A stretch of DNA of 64,000 nucleotides from Flagellimonas eckloniae (GTDB lineage Bacteria > Bacteroidota > Bacteroidia > Flavobacteriales > Flavobacteriaceae), in NCBI RefSeq assembly GCF_001413955.1, contig NZ_LCTZ01000002.1:1598501-1662500 (forward strand). Reading direction: 5' to 3'. Positions 47,842 to 55,890 of the stretch are shown here, piece after piece. Position 1 is the first letter of the stretch; each line of letters begins with the position of its first letter. A program made the translations under genes and the position numbers. The notes beneath the pieces were generated by a model. It saw nothing but the letters and a program-made list of their open reading frames with translations. It was not told the DNA's origin and searched no databases.

Positions 47842-49032
47842 TTATACTAAATCCAAGGGTTCAAAATTGCCAGAGATGATAGCTTCGGTATCTGTATGCA
47901 ACCATTTTTTTAATAGCGAAGTATAAATTTGTCTGAAATCAATTTCATATTTAATATCTCCGTTACTATCTAAATCCAGAAGTGAAGAGGGTTTATTGAA
48001 CATTCCTGGATTTTTAAGGTTTTCTCCCATTAAGAATACTGCATTTGCAGCGCCATGATCGGTACCATTGGCTGCATTCTGTTTTACGCGCCTTCCAAAT
48101 TCTGAGAACGTAAGGATAATAGTATCCTTGAAGGTGCCTGCATTTTTCAAATCGTTTACAAATGCAGCTATTGCATCGGAATAGGTCCCCAACAATTTCT
48201 TTTGCGAATTTACTTGATTTGCATGCGTATCGAATCCACCAAGGGACGTATAATAAATCTGTGTTTTGAGACCAGAATTTATAAACTCAGAAACCGTTTT
48301 TAATTGTTTTCCAAAAGAATTTTTGGGGTACTCCCATAAACTCTTATAAACTTTGGTCTTTTCGAAAATATAGGCCGCCGAAGACTTGGCGTCTATGGCA
48401 GTTTTATAGAGATACCCAAGGTTGTGTTCGCTCAAATGCTTGTCCTTGGAGTTTTCAAGAACCTTTGCAAAGTAGGGTTCTTTGGTAGTATTGTATAGCA
48501 ATCTTGCATTTTTTGTGGCTATCCCGTTTATTTTTTTGCCTTTCATTAGGGTCGAAAGCATATCGTCCACTTCTATTGCGCCAACAGGGTCTTTTGCGAC
48601 ACCATCAAGGTATCGCCCCACCCATCCTGTTTTTAGAATTTCGTTTGAAGCGGATGCGGTCTGCCATATATCTGTAGATCTAAAGTGTGATCTTACTGGA
48701 TTGGGATATCCCACATTGTTCATAATGGTGACAAATCCATCATCAAAAAGATTTTTAAAGTTGGACAATGCCGAATGAAATCCCACTTCACCATCTACCA
48801 GAAGTAAGTCCTGTTTTTTCTGGGCAATTGAGACTCTATTTTTATAATATACATCATTGGTGTAGGGTACAATGGTGTTTAAACCGTCGTTACCCCCAGA
48901 CAATTGAATAATAACCAGTTTCTTGTTACCAAGAGTAACGGGCCATAGTTCGTTATGGGCCTTCAAAAAGTTTGGAACAAAGAGCACACTGCTCGCCAAA
49001 CCACTTCTTTTTATAAATGTTCTTCTCTTCAT
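47842..49032 (-). CDS. DUF1501 family protein
   Basis: 396 residues with a twin-arginine-like signal (MKRRTFIKRSGLASSVLFVPNF). The family core is visible: KLVIIQLSGGNDGLNTIVPY, SHFRSTDIWQTAS, LGGFDTHANQ, and DTIILTFSEFGRRVKQNAANGTDHGAANAVFLMG. The fold is alkaline-phosphatase/sulfatase-like, but function is unassigned. It is almost always next to a DUF1800 gene, as here (10 bp spacing), and the pair is probably exported and works together. Confidence 0.94.
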   Translation of the reverse strand: MKRRTFIKRSGLASSVLFVPNFLKAHNELWPVTLGNKKLVIIQLSGGNDGLNTIVPYTNDVYYKNRVSIAQKKQDLLLVDGEVGFHSALSNFKNLFDDGFVTIMNNVGYPNPVRSHFRSTDIWQTASASNEILKTGWVGRYLDGVAKDPVGAIEVDDMLSTLMKGKKINGIATKNARLLYNTTKEPYFAKVLENSKDKHLSEHNLGYLYKTAIDAKSSAAYIFEKTKVYKSLWEYPKNSFGKQLKTVSEFINSGLKTQIYYTSLGGFDTHANQVNSQKKLLGTYSDAIAAFVNDLKNAGTFKDTIILTFSEFGRRVKQNAANGTDHGAANAVFLMGENLKNPGMFNKPSSLLDLDSNGDIKYEIDFRQIYTSLLKKWLHTDTEAIISGNFEPLDLV

Positions 49033-49042
49033 GTTGTGTAAT

Positions 49043-50419
49043 TTAACACAGTTGAAATTCTGGTATTGACATTAGCTGTATACAATATTCCGCTTTGCTC
49101 TCTTTTTCAAGGCTATCCATAAAAGACTTGGCTTCTTCCTGTAAATTAGCTCCTAGAACAACGGATGCCAGTTCTGCATGGGATGATTTTTTATACTCAT
49201 TTTCAAAAAAGTTCCAATCGCTTTCCACATCCAGTCTCCTACCTACATTTTTCTTTTTATTGAATTCTGTTAGACTATCCTCAAATTCTCCTTTTACATC
49301 AAAAGAAATAATACCATCGCTCAACAAAACGGACGGTAACTTAAGACGAACCATCATTGTATTGGAATCTATCCATTTTTTACCTCCAGACCACCCAGCT
49401 ACATTGGGTGGATTCAATAGATCTTGTCCCAAAAGCTTTTGCACATAGACCAGTTCCCTGGTTTTTTTGAATTTATACGGAACAATCCGCATCATTCCCA
49501 CCAATACATCAGTAGGCGATTTTATTTTGGTTCCCATTATACTTTTATCATAAAACCACTTGGACATAAAGACGTGGCGCATTACTTCGGATATGTCATA
49601 GTTCACTCGAAAGATGTCCGCCATTTCTTCGACATGGTCTTCATTCACTTCATGACTTACGAAATAGGTGTATATTTTTTTTGAAATAAAATAGGCGCAT
49701 TGGGGCTGTTCCAAAATAATATCTACGATATCTTCTCCATCAAAATTCCCAGTTTTGCCCATAAAAGTTTTGCTTTCAAAGTCATGAATCTTTTCCCTAA
49801 ATGCAAAGTCACCTTTAAAGTTATGCCTCCACCCTGTAAAAGCTCTTGCGGCTTCCTTTATATCTTTTTCGGAATACTGCCCTTCACCTAATGTAAAGAG
49901 TTCCATGAGCTCACGGGCAAAATTCTCATTGGGTTTCTTTTTTAGATTTTGCTGGTTGTTAAGATAATTGAGCATAGAGGCCCCTTTGGCAACGGCCACC
50001 ACAAAATCCCTAAAATTCCCCAAAGCATGCTTACGGAGTGTATTATTAAAGGATTGGTAGTAAACAATATTGCGACCACGAACAACAAAATGGTTTGCCC
50101 AGAATAGGGTCATCCGCTCTCTTAGCTGCTCATTGGTATCCGCCATTCTGTATATCCATTCTCTATTAAAATCAAGTAGCTTCTGTCGACTCAGTTTGCG
50201 TATTTCATCTCGGGTTTCCTTGGAAATTTTACCGGAGCTCTTCTTTACGAGGTCTTTAATTTCATCTACCGACACTTCTAATAGAGTAGTTTTCTTTGAA
50301 GATTGAAACAAATCCTTTATGATATCTTCCCTTTTTTTGGATGACTTTTCTTTGGCTTTTTTCAATGAGATTCCAAATCCTGCCCTTTTATATAAATGAA
50401 ATAATTCTTGCAACTCCAT
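49043..50419 (-). CDS. DUF1800 family protein
   Basis: 458 residues from ATG 50417-50419 (MELQELFHLYKRAGFGIS). An upstream start at 50467 is possible but adds a stretch without family similarity. Family signatures: LLDFNREWIYRMADTNEQLRERMTLFWANHFV, NENFARELMELFTLGEGQYSEKDIKEAARAFTGW, and NPPNVAGWSGGKKWIDSNTMMVRL. There is no signal peptide on this start. The function is unknown. First gene of the DUF1800-DUF1501 operon, divergent from marR. Confidence 0.93.
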   Translation of the reverse strand: MELQELFHLYKRAGFGISLKKAKEKSSKKREDIIKDLFQSSKKTTLLEVSVDEIKDLVKKSSGKISKETRDEIRKLSRQKLLDFNREWIYRMADTNEQLRERMTLFWANHFVVRGRNIVYYQSFNNTLRKHALGNFRDFVVAVAKGASMLNYLNNQQNLKKKPNENFARELMELFTLGEGQYSEKDIKEAARAFTGWRHNFKGDFAFREKIHDFESKTFMGKTGNFDGEDIVDIILEQPQCAYFISKKIYTYFVSHEVNEDHVEEMADIFRVNYDISEVMRHVFMSKWFYDKSIMGTKIKSPTDVLVGMMRIVPYKFKKTRELVYVQKLLGQDLLNPPNVAGWSGGKKWIDSNTMMVRLKLPSVLLSDGIISFDVKGEFEDSLTEFNKKKNVGRRLDVESDWNFFENEYKKSSHAELASVVLGANLQEEAKSFMDSLEKESKAEYCIQLMSIPEFQLC

Positions 50420-50559
50420 TTTTTCTTTATTGTGTATACCTGTAAATATTTGATACTTAATATACAATAAGGTTTAACCAAGACCTATAAAAAAAGTCCA
50501 AAAACTCTTTTTAACAAAATTTTATCTCTTAAATAAAAAAATTAGAAGAGTATATATTA

Positions 50560-50578
50560 TACATTTGTATATACAAAT
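50560..50578 (+). promoter_or_regulatory. MarR-gene promoter with overlapping palindromic operator
   Basis: TACATTTG (50560-50567) matches the -7 consensus TAnnTTTG. It overlaps the perfect 16-bp palindrome ATTTGTATATACAAAT (50563-50578), which resembles MarR-family operators (TTGTATATACAA core). The palindrome ends 11 bp before the marR ATG, so autorepression is inferred. Confidence 0.7.
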
Positions 50579-50589
50579 ATTGTTTAGAC

Positions 50590-51036
50590 ATGAATGTCGA
50601 AGAGGTAATTAAAAGGGCAAAAAAATTAAGCTTGGAAACAAAGACCATTATTCATATTGAATTGGTCAGCAATAAAATTAAGGAAGTTATAGCCTCTGCC
50701 TTAAAACCTCATGAAGTCTCTCTTCCGCAGTTTAACGTGCTTAGAATTTTGAGGGGCCAAAAAGGTAAACCTGCCAATCTCTCCACATTAAATGAGCGTA
50801 TGGTGACGAAAATGAGCAATACGACAAGATTGGTAGATAAATTGTTGAATAAAGGTTATGTAAGCAGATGTGTATGCGAATCCAATAGAAGAAAAGTAGA
50901 AATCTTTATTACCGAAAACGGAATGGAAGCGTTACTTGAAATGGACAAAGCAGTATATGAAGCAGAACAAAAAATTGTAAAAGACCTTTCTGAAAGCGAA
51001 TTGGATAAATTAAATGAATTATTAGATAAATTTTAA
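50590..51036 (+). CDS. MarR-family transcriptional regulator
   Basis: 148 residues. Winged helix-turn-helix: SLPQFNVLRILRGQKGKPANLSTLNERMVTKMSNTTRLVDKLLNKGYVSRCVCESNRRKVEIFITENG. The fold and length match MarR repressors, usually dimers that sense small molecules or redox change. Two Cys residues lie in the wing region (SRCVCESNRR), which could sense oxidation, but this is not shown. It is followed after 1 bp by a nitroreductase gene and by yceI, a common flavobacterial set. Confidence 0.94.
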   Translation: MNVEEVIKRAKKLSLETKTIIHIELVSNKIKEVIASALKPHEVSLPQFNVLRILRGQKGKPANLSTLNERMVTKMSNTTRLVDKLLNKGYVSRCVCESNRRKVEIFITENGMEALLEMDKAVYEAEQKIVKDLSESELDKLNELLDKF

Positions 51037-51037
51037 A

Positions 51038-51673
51038 ATGAACAACATCATAGAAAATAGAACTTGGCGATACGCCACAAAGAAATTCGACAACACCAAA
51101 AAAGTATCGGAGGAAAATTTGGAGTTGTTGTTAGAGGCAACTCGATTAAGTGCATCATCATATGGACTGCAGCCCTACCATATATTTGTGATTTCCGACC
51201 AGGAAACAAAAGAAAAGTTGAAGCCAGTTTCATGGGGGCAATCCCAACTTACAGATGCTTCACATGTGATAGTATTTGCAAATACAACTGATTTTGGAGA
51301 GGAATTGGTGGATGAATATCTACAAAATGTCAGCAGCACTAGAAATATTCCAGCAGATGGTTTAAAAGCTTATGGGGATTTCATGAAATCCAAATTATTG
51401 GAACTTTCACCTGAGACCAAATCTGTATGGACGGCGAGACAAGCATATATTGCTTTGGGTAATGTGATGCAGGCAGCTGCGGAATTAAAAATCGATACAT
51501 GTCCCATGGAGGGAATTGAAAACGAAGCGTACAACGAGATTCTTGGGCTTACGGAAAAAAACCTGAATACAGCAGTTGTATTGACAATTGGTTATCGCTC
51601 TGATGAGGATGCAACCCAAAATTATGCAAAGGTCAGAAAATCTAAAGAAGAATTATTTACACTTATACAATAA
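51038..51673 (+). CDS. NAD(P)H-dependent nitroreductase-family oxidoreductase
   Basis: 211 residues. The FMN-binding nitroreductase fold starts NIIENRTWRYATKKFDNTKKVSEENLELLLEATRLSASSYGLQPYHIFVI, with Arg/Ser FMN contacts (RWRYATKKF-type motif, SSYGLQP) and a C-terminal GYRSDEDATQNYAKVRKS. Related NfsB/dihydropteridine reductase enzymes reduce quinones or nitro compounds. The MarR gene 1 bp upstream probably controls it. The physiological substrate is unknown. Confidence 0.93.
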   Translation: MNNIIENRTWRYATKKFDNTKKVSEENLELLLEATRLSASSYGLQPYHIFVISDQETKEKLKPVSWGQSQLTDASHVIVFANTTDFGEELVDEYLQNVSSTRNIPADGLKAYGDFMKSKLLELSPETKSVWTARQAYIALGNVMQAAAELKIDTCPMEGIENEAYNEILGLTEKNLNTAVVLTIGYRSDEDATQNYAKVRKSKEELFTLIQ

Positions 51674-51706
51674 CAATTAATTAAAAACAGAAATTTAAAC
51701 ACAATC

Positions 51707-52279
51707 ATGAAAAAGACAATTTTAAGTTTAGCGTTGACAGCAGTTTTTGGACTAACTGCTACTGCCAATCCAATTGATGGCGAAAAAAAAGAAGTAAAAA
51801 CTGATGAAAGCACCGTAACATGGAAAGCCTACAAGGTAGGAGGTTCACACACCGGTACCATTGCCTTGAAATCAGGTAGTTTGGAATTTGATGGAGAAGA
51901 ACTTACAGGAGGTGAGTTTGTGGTGGACATGACCACAATCAACACAACTGATTTAGAGGGAGAATACAAGCAAAAACTGGACGGCCATTTAAATTCCGAT
52001 GACTTTTTTGCCACGGCATCCAACCCCAATGCGAGTTTATCCTTTACAAAAGTTAGAGCTGGCGAGGACAACACTTATGAGGTAACTGGGAACCTTACCA
52101 TAAAGGGAATTACAAAACCAATAACTTTTGATGTTTCCATTGATGGTAGCAAAGCAACCGCAACATTAAAAGTGGATCGCACGAAATATGATGTAACCTA
52201 TAAGTCGGGTATAATAGGAACCGCAAAGGACAAGTTAATCTATGACGAATTTGATTTGGTAGTTGATTTACAACTATAA
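51707..52279 (+). CDS. YceI-family periplasmic lipid-binding protein
   Basis: 190 residues with a signal peptide (MKKTILSLALTAVFGLTATA). The YceI lipocalin-like beta-barrel is clear: STVTWKAYKVGGSHTGTIALKSGSLEFDGEELTGGEFVVDMTTINTTDL, LNSDDFFATASNPNASLSFT, GNLTIKGITKPITFDV, and KYDVTYKSGIIGTAKDKLIYDEFDL. Members bind polyisoprenoid-type lipids. Third gene of the marR operon, 33 bp after the nitroreductase gene. Confidence 0.94.
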   Translation: MKKTILSLALTAVFGLTATANPIDGEKKEVKTDESTVTWKAYKVGGSHTGTIALKSGSLEFDGEELTGGEFVVDMTTINTTDLEGEYKQKLDGHLNSDDFFATASNPNASLSFTKVRAGEDNTYEVTGNLTIKGITKPITFDVSIDGSKATATLKVDRTKYDVTYKSGIIGTAKDKLIYDEFDLVVDLQL

Positions 52280-52302
52280 TCAAACCTAGGTTAGTGTTTA
52301 GG

Positions 52303-52336
52303 AATCCCGTTCAAGTTTTGTGAACGGGATTTTTAA
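52303..52336 (+). terminator. Intrinsic terminator of the marR-yceI operon
   Basis: AATCCCGTTCA (52303-52313) pairs with TGAACGGGATT (52321-52331) around a 7-nt loop, followed by TTTTAATTTT. It closes the operon 23 bp after the yceI stop. Confidence 0.9.
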
Positions 52337-52351
52337 TTTTACAAATCAAAG

Positions 52352-52382
52352 TTTGTTTGTTACAATTTCCTTTTTATCTTTG
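52352..52382 (+). promoter_or_regulatory. Promoter of the trp operon
   Basis: TTTG (52352-52355), exactly 19 bp, then TATCTTTG (52375-52382) is a near-perfect TTTG-N19-TAnnTTTG promoter. Transcription should start within about 6-8 nt, close to the leader-peptide ATG at 52388, so the leader mRNA may have almost no 5' untranslated region. Confidence 0.8.
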
Positions 52383-52387
52383 AAGCA

Positions 52388-52444
52388 ATGAATTTAGGAA
52401 CAGTTAAAACTTGGTGGTGGAATATTTTACGTCGAATGTCGTGA
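52388..52444 (+). CDS. trpL: trp leader peptide with three tandem Trp codons
   Basis: 18 residues, MNLGTVKTWWWNILRRMS, with TGG TGG TGG at 52412-52420 and stop TGA at 52442-52444. It lies 73 bp before trpE between a strong promoter and an intrinsic terminator. Three consecutive Trp codons are extremely unlikely by chance, and the position and RNA structures match ribosome-mediated attenuation of trp operons. Too short for standard ORF finders. Confidence 0.9.
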   Translation: MNLGTVKTWWWNILRRMS

Positions 52445-52498
52445 ACTAGTCCCCCATTGTAATCATATAGAGGCTTGTCATCACGACAGGCCTTTTTT
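52437..52498 (+). promoter_or_regulatory. trp attenuator: competing antiterminator and terminator
   Basis: Terminator: AGGCTTGTC (52471-52479) pairs with GACAGGCCT (52485-52493), 9 bp with one G-U, then a run of T. Antiterminator: TGTCGTGA (52437-52444, overlapping the leader stop codon) is perfectly complementary to TCACGACA (52481-52488), which covers the loop and the first part of the 3' arm. The two structures exclude each other. A ribosome stalled at the Trp codons leaves 52437-52444 free; one that reaches the stop covers it. Confidence 0.85.
52471..52498 (+). terminator. Intrinsic terminator of the trp attenuator
   Basis: Stem AGGCTTGTC/GACAGGCCT with a 5-nt loop (ATCAC) and six T residues (52493-52498), 20 bp before the trpE start. 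It is the terminator half of the attenuation switch. Confidence 0.9.
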
Positions 52499-52517
52499 AA
52501 TTTATCACTATTTTGAA

Positions 52518-53915
52518 ATGACTTATAAACTAGACACACACTACAAGAAAATCTTGGCCGATACCATTACCCCGGTCAGTGTTTATCTTAAGATACGGGA
52601 TAAGTTTCCCAACAGTATCTTATTGGAAAGTAGTGACTATCATGCCAACGATAATAGTTTTTCCTATATCTGTTGCAACCCCATTGCTTCCATAAAGGTT
52701 CAAAATGAAGTTATTACCCAAACCTATCCAGATGGTTCAACGGAGGAATTTCCAATTTCGCCCACAACAGATGTAACCGAGGTCATCCATGATTTTAGTA
52801 AGAAGTTTTCGGTTTCCAGCAATGGTTTTAAATTTATAAACAATGGTCTTTTTGGATATATGTCATATGATGCCGTACGCTATTTTGAAGACGTAGAAAT
52901 TTCACCCAAAGAAAACTCCATTCAAATACCAGATATCTATTATGCGGTATATCAGAACATCATTGCCATAAACCATTTTAAAAATGAGGCATATCTCTTT
53001 GCCCATTGTTTTGAAAGTGAAAGTAATGTTGATGAGATAGCACAATTGTTCAATGTAAGAAACTTTGCATCCTATAATTTTTCAAAAGAAGGGGAACCAA
53101 AATCCAACTTGGAAGATGAAGAATACAAAACGCATGTGGAATTGGCGAAAAAACACTGTCAACGTGGAGATGTGTTTCAATTGGTTCTATCCCGAAGATT
53201 CTCACAAGCCTTTAAAGGTGATGAGTTTAATGTGTACAGGGCGCTTCGCTCCATAAATCCATCACCGTACCTCTTCTATTTTGACTATGGGGATTTTAAG
53301 ATTTTTGGAAGCTCACCAGAAGCACAACTCATTGTAAAAGAAGGAAAAGCAGAAATCCATCCCATTGCCGGTACATACAAAAGAACAGGAAATGATGAAC
53401 AAGATGCAGAATTGGCAAAAAAATTGGCCCAGGATGATAAGGAGAACAGCGAACATGTAATGCTGGTTGATCTGGCCCGAAACGACCTCAGCAGAAATGG
53501 AAATACCGTAAATGTTGAAACCTATAGAGAGGTACAATACTTCTCCCATGTAATTCACTTGGTATCCAAGGTAACCGGGCAAAAAAAGAAGGATATTTCC
53601 ACTATGAAAGTTGTTGCAGATACCTTCCCGGCCGGCACCTTGAGTGGTGCACCCAAGCACATGGCCATGCAACTCATTGAAAAGTATGAAAAGACGAGTC
53701 GTGCTTATTATGGCGGAGCCATTGGATTTATGGATTTCCATGGCAATTTCAACCATGCCATTATGATAAGAACGTTTTTGAGCAAAAACCATGAATTACA
53801 TTACCAAGCAGGAGCAGGTCTTGTGGCTGCATCTGACCCCGAAATGGAATTACAAGAAACCTATAACAAACTAGGTGCTTTGACCAAAGCATTGGAAATA
53901 GCGGAAACAATCTAA
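52518..53915 (+). CDS. trpE: Anthranilate synthase component I
   Basis: 465 residues. It converts chorismate and ammonia to anthranilate. The N-terminal part has the feedback-binding signature LLES (35-38) followed by SDYHANDNSFSYICCNP, so Trp inhibition is expected. The catalytic chorismate-binding half includes KKHCQRGDVFQLVLSRRF-type sequence, NPSPYLFYFDYGDFKIFGSSPE, IHPIAGTYKRTG and the C-terminal PAGTLSGAPKHMAMQLI with FYGGAIG-type YYGGAIGFMDF and AGAGLVAASDPEMEL. It is first in the operon, controlled by the leader-peptide attenuator, and ends 2 bp before trpG. Confidence 0.97.
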   Translation: MTYKLDTHYKKILADTITPVSVYLKIRDKFPNSILLESSDYHANDNSFSYICCNPIASIKVQNEVITQTYPDGSTEEFPISPTTDVTEVIHDFSKKFSVSSNGFKFINNGLFGYMSYDAVRYFEDVEISPKENSIQIPDIYYAVYQNIIAINHFKNEAYLFAHCFESESNVDEIAQLFNVRNFASYNFSKEGEPKSNLEDEEYKTHVELAKKHCQRGDVFQLVLSRRFSQAFKGDEFNVYRALRSINPSPYLFYFDYGDFKIFGSSPEAQLIVKEGKAEIHPIAGTYKRTGNDEQDAELAKKLAQDDKENSEHVMLVDLARNDLSRNGNTVNVETYREVQYFSHVIHLVSKVTGQKKKDISTMKVVADTFPAGTLSGAPKHMAMQLIEKYEKTSRAYYGGAIGFMDFHGNFNHAIMIRTFLSKNHELHYQAGAGLVAASDPEMELQETYNKLGALTKALEIAETI

Positions 53916-53917
53916 GC

Positions 53918-54487
53918 ATGGGAAGAAAGATTTTAATGATTGACAATTACGATAGTTTCACATATAATTTAGTGCACTATCTGGAGGATTTGGATTGTGA
54001 TGTCACTGTAAAGCGTAATGATCAATTAAGCTTGAAGGAGGTTGAAGCTTTTGACGAAATTGTCCTGTCTCCCGGTCCTGGAATTCCGGATGAAGCGGGA
54101 TTACTAAAAGAAATTATCAAAACCTATGCGCCCACAAAACGGATTCTTGGGGTCTGTTTGGGTCAACAAGCCATTGGGGAGGTTTTTGGTGGAAAACTGG
54201 TAAATCTTGATCAGGTGTATCATGGAATTGCAACGAATATTACAATCACAAAAAAAGACGTCATATTTGAAGGTATGCCAGATACGATTCAAGTGGGAAG
54301 ATACCATTCTTGGGTTGTCCATCCGGATTTACCAGAAAGTTTAGAAGCAACCTCAGTAGATGAGAACGGACAGATAATGTCCTTAAAACATAAAACGTAT
54401 GATGTTACGGCGGTTCAGTTTCATCCAGAATCTGTTTTGACACCAGAAGGAAAAAAAATGCTAAAAAATTGGTTAAATAGAGTATAG
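53918..54487 (+). CDS. trpG: Anthranilate synthase glutamine amidotransferase component II
   Basis: 189 residues, a single-domain class I amidotransferase supplying ammonia to TrpE. Motifs: LSPGPGIPDEAG, the nucleophile Cys80 in LGVCLGQQAIG, and H169/E171 in VQFHPESVLTPEG. The stop codon (54485-54487) is overlapped by the left inverted repeat of the cassette that separates trpG from trpD. PabA-type dual use in folate synthesis is possible, as in other bacteria, but cannot be judged here. Confidence 0.97.
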   Translation: MGRKILMIDNYDSFTYNLVHYLEDLDCDVTVKRNDQLSLKEVEAFDEIVLSPGPGIPDEAGLLKEIIKTYAPTKRILGVCLGQQAIGEVFGGKLVNLDQVYHGIATNITITKKDVIFEGMPDTIQVGRYHSWVVHPDLPESLEATSVDENGQIMSLKHKTYDVTAVQFHPESVLTPEGKKMLKNWLNRV

Positions 54488-54880
54488 ATATTAGACAATA
54501 GATTTTAGATAATGAATAATTACAAAGAACTTATTGTGTGGCAAAAATCAATAGCGTTAACAGAATTGGTTTATAAAATGACCTCTTGTTTTCCTGATGA
54601 AGAGAAGTATGGCCTGACGAACCAAATCAGAAGAAGTGCTGTTTCAATCGCTTCAAATATTACAGAAGGAGCGGGAAGAAATTCTAAAAAAGAGTTCAGA
54701 AATTTTCTTGGAATTGCCAATGGTTCTTTGAATGAATTAAATACACAACTAGAAATATCAAAAAGATTAGAGCTTATTCATAAGAATGAACTTGATGAGG
54801 TTTCAATCCTAAGTGATGAAATTCAAAAAATGATTTACACTCTCATCAAAAAATTTGCTCAAATCTAAATACTAATATCT
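54486..54880 (+). mobile_element. Possible 395-bp IR-bounded cassette carrying a four-helix-bundle gene
   Basis: The left end AGATATTAGACAATAGATTT (54486-54505) and the reverse complement of the right end (54861-54880; AGATATTAGTATTTAGATTT) agree at 16 of 20 positions, including both AGATATTAG and AGATTT blocks. They bracket the gene tightly and its last codons lie in the right repeat. No target-site duplication is visible, so mobility is only suggested. Confidence 0.4.
54512..54868 (+). CDS. Four-helix-bundle protein (23S rRNA IVS/Avd-like family) within the trp operon
   Basis: 118 residues. Family signatures: YKELIVWQKSIALTELVYKMTSCFPDEEKYGLTNQIRRSAVSIASNITEGAGRNSKKEFRNFLGIANGSL-type core with WQKS, RRSAVSI and NITEGAGR. 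Homologues occur inside 23S rRNA intervening sequences, next to diversity-generating retroelements, and as single genes scattered through Bacteroidota. It has no known role in Trp synthesis. It lies between trpG and trpD in the same direction and its framing inverted repeats suggest insertion. It is A/T-richer than trpG and trpD. Confidence 0.93.
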   Translation: MNNYKELIVWQKSIALTELVYKMTSCFPDEEKYGLTNQIRRSAVSIASNITEGAGRNSKKEFRNFLGIANGSLNELNTQLEISKRLELIHKNELDEVSILSDEIQKMIYTLIKKFAQI

Positions 54881-54894
54881 CATATCCAATAAAT

Positions 54895-55890
54895 ATGAAA
54901 GAGACTCTCAATAGACTCATCAACCACGAAATCTTGGCAAAAGCAGACGCCAAGCAAATCTTGGTCAACATTGCCAAAGGGGATTACAATACATCTCAGA
55001 TTGCAGCTTTTCTGACAGTTTATATGATGCGTAGCATCACCATTGAAGAACTGGAAGGTTTTAGAGATGCGCTTTTAGAACTTTGTTTGGCCGTAGATTT
55101 ATCTGAATACAACCCAATTGATTTGTGTGGTACCGGAGGTGATGGTAAGGATACCTTCAACATTTCTACATTGGCATCATTTGTAACTGCCGGAGCCGGC
55201 ATAAAAGTGACCAAACATGGCAATTACGGTGTTTCTTCTAAATGCGGCAGCAGCAATGTCATGGAGTTTTTAGGTATTAAGTTCAGTAATGAAGCAGATT
55301 TTCTTAAAAAATCCATTGATGAAGCAGGAATATGTGTCTTGCATGCCCCATTATTCCACCCAGCCATGAAAAATGTGGCTCCAATTCGCAGGGAACTAGC
55401 TGTGAAAACTTTTTTCAATATGTTGGGGCCTATGGTAAATCCAGCCTTTCCAAAGAATCAAATGGTAGGTGTTTTCAATTTGGAGCTCGCTAGAATGTAT
55501 GGATACCTCTATCAAAACACGGATAAAAATTTCACCGTGCTTCATGCTTTGGATGGCTATGACGAAATCTCTTTAACGGGTGCAACAAAAACCATCTCAA
55601 AAGATTCTGAAGGCATGTTGACTCCGGCAGATTTTGGAGTAGAAAGCATTTTGCAAGAAGAGATTGTTGGAGGAGAAGATGTAGCGCAATCCGCCCAAAT
55701 ATTTCTGGATATTTTAAATGGTAAGGGTACAGAAGCACAGAATAATGTGGTTTGTGCCAATGCTGGAATTGCCATTGCAACCGTTCAAGACACAACACCA
55801 AAACAAGGTTTTGAAAAAGCAAAAGAATCGCTCCTAAGCAAAAAAGGATTGGGAGCATTAAAGAAATTACAGGAATTAAGTAAAAACTAA
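54895..55890 (+). CDS. trpD: Anthranilate phosphoribosyltransferase
   Basis: 331 residues. It joins anthranilate to PRPP. The glycosyltransferase-3 N-terminal helices (LNRLINHEILAKADAKQILVNIAKGDYN) are followed by the PRPP-binding loop LCGTGGDGKDTFNISTLASFV and KHGNYGVSSKCGSSNVMEFLG, then HPAMKNVAPIRRELAVKTFFNMLGPMVNP. It is complete despite the cassette inserted just upstream. The gap to trpC (63 bp) holds half of the palindromic repeat seen downstream. Confidence 0.97.
   Translation: MKETLNRLINHEILAKADAKQILVNIAKGDYNTSQIAAFLTVYMMRSITIEELEGFRDALLELCLAVDLSEYNPIDLCGTGGDGKDTFNISTLASFVTAGAGIKVTKHGNYGVSSKCGSSNVMEFLGIKFSNEADFLKKSIDEAGICVLHAPLFHPAMKNVAPIRRELAVKTFFNMLGPMVNPAFPKNQMVGVFNLELARMYGYLYQNTDKNFTVLHALDGYDEISLTGATKTISKDSEGMLTPADFGVESILQEEIVGGEDVAQSAQIFLDILNGKGTEAQNNVVCANAGIAIATVQDTTPKQGFEKAKESLLSKKGLGALKKLQELSKN

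Noticed and set aside
50420..50467. Upstream 16-codon extension of the DUF1800 gene
   Set aside because: Family similarity starts at MELQELFHLY; the extension lies in the divergent promoter region.
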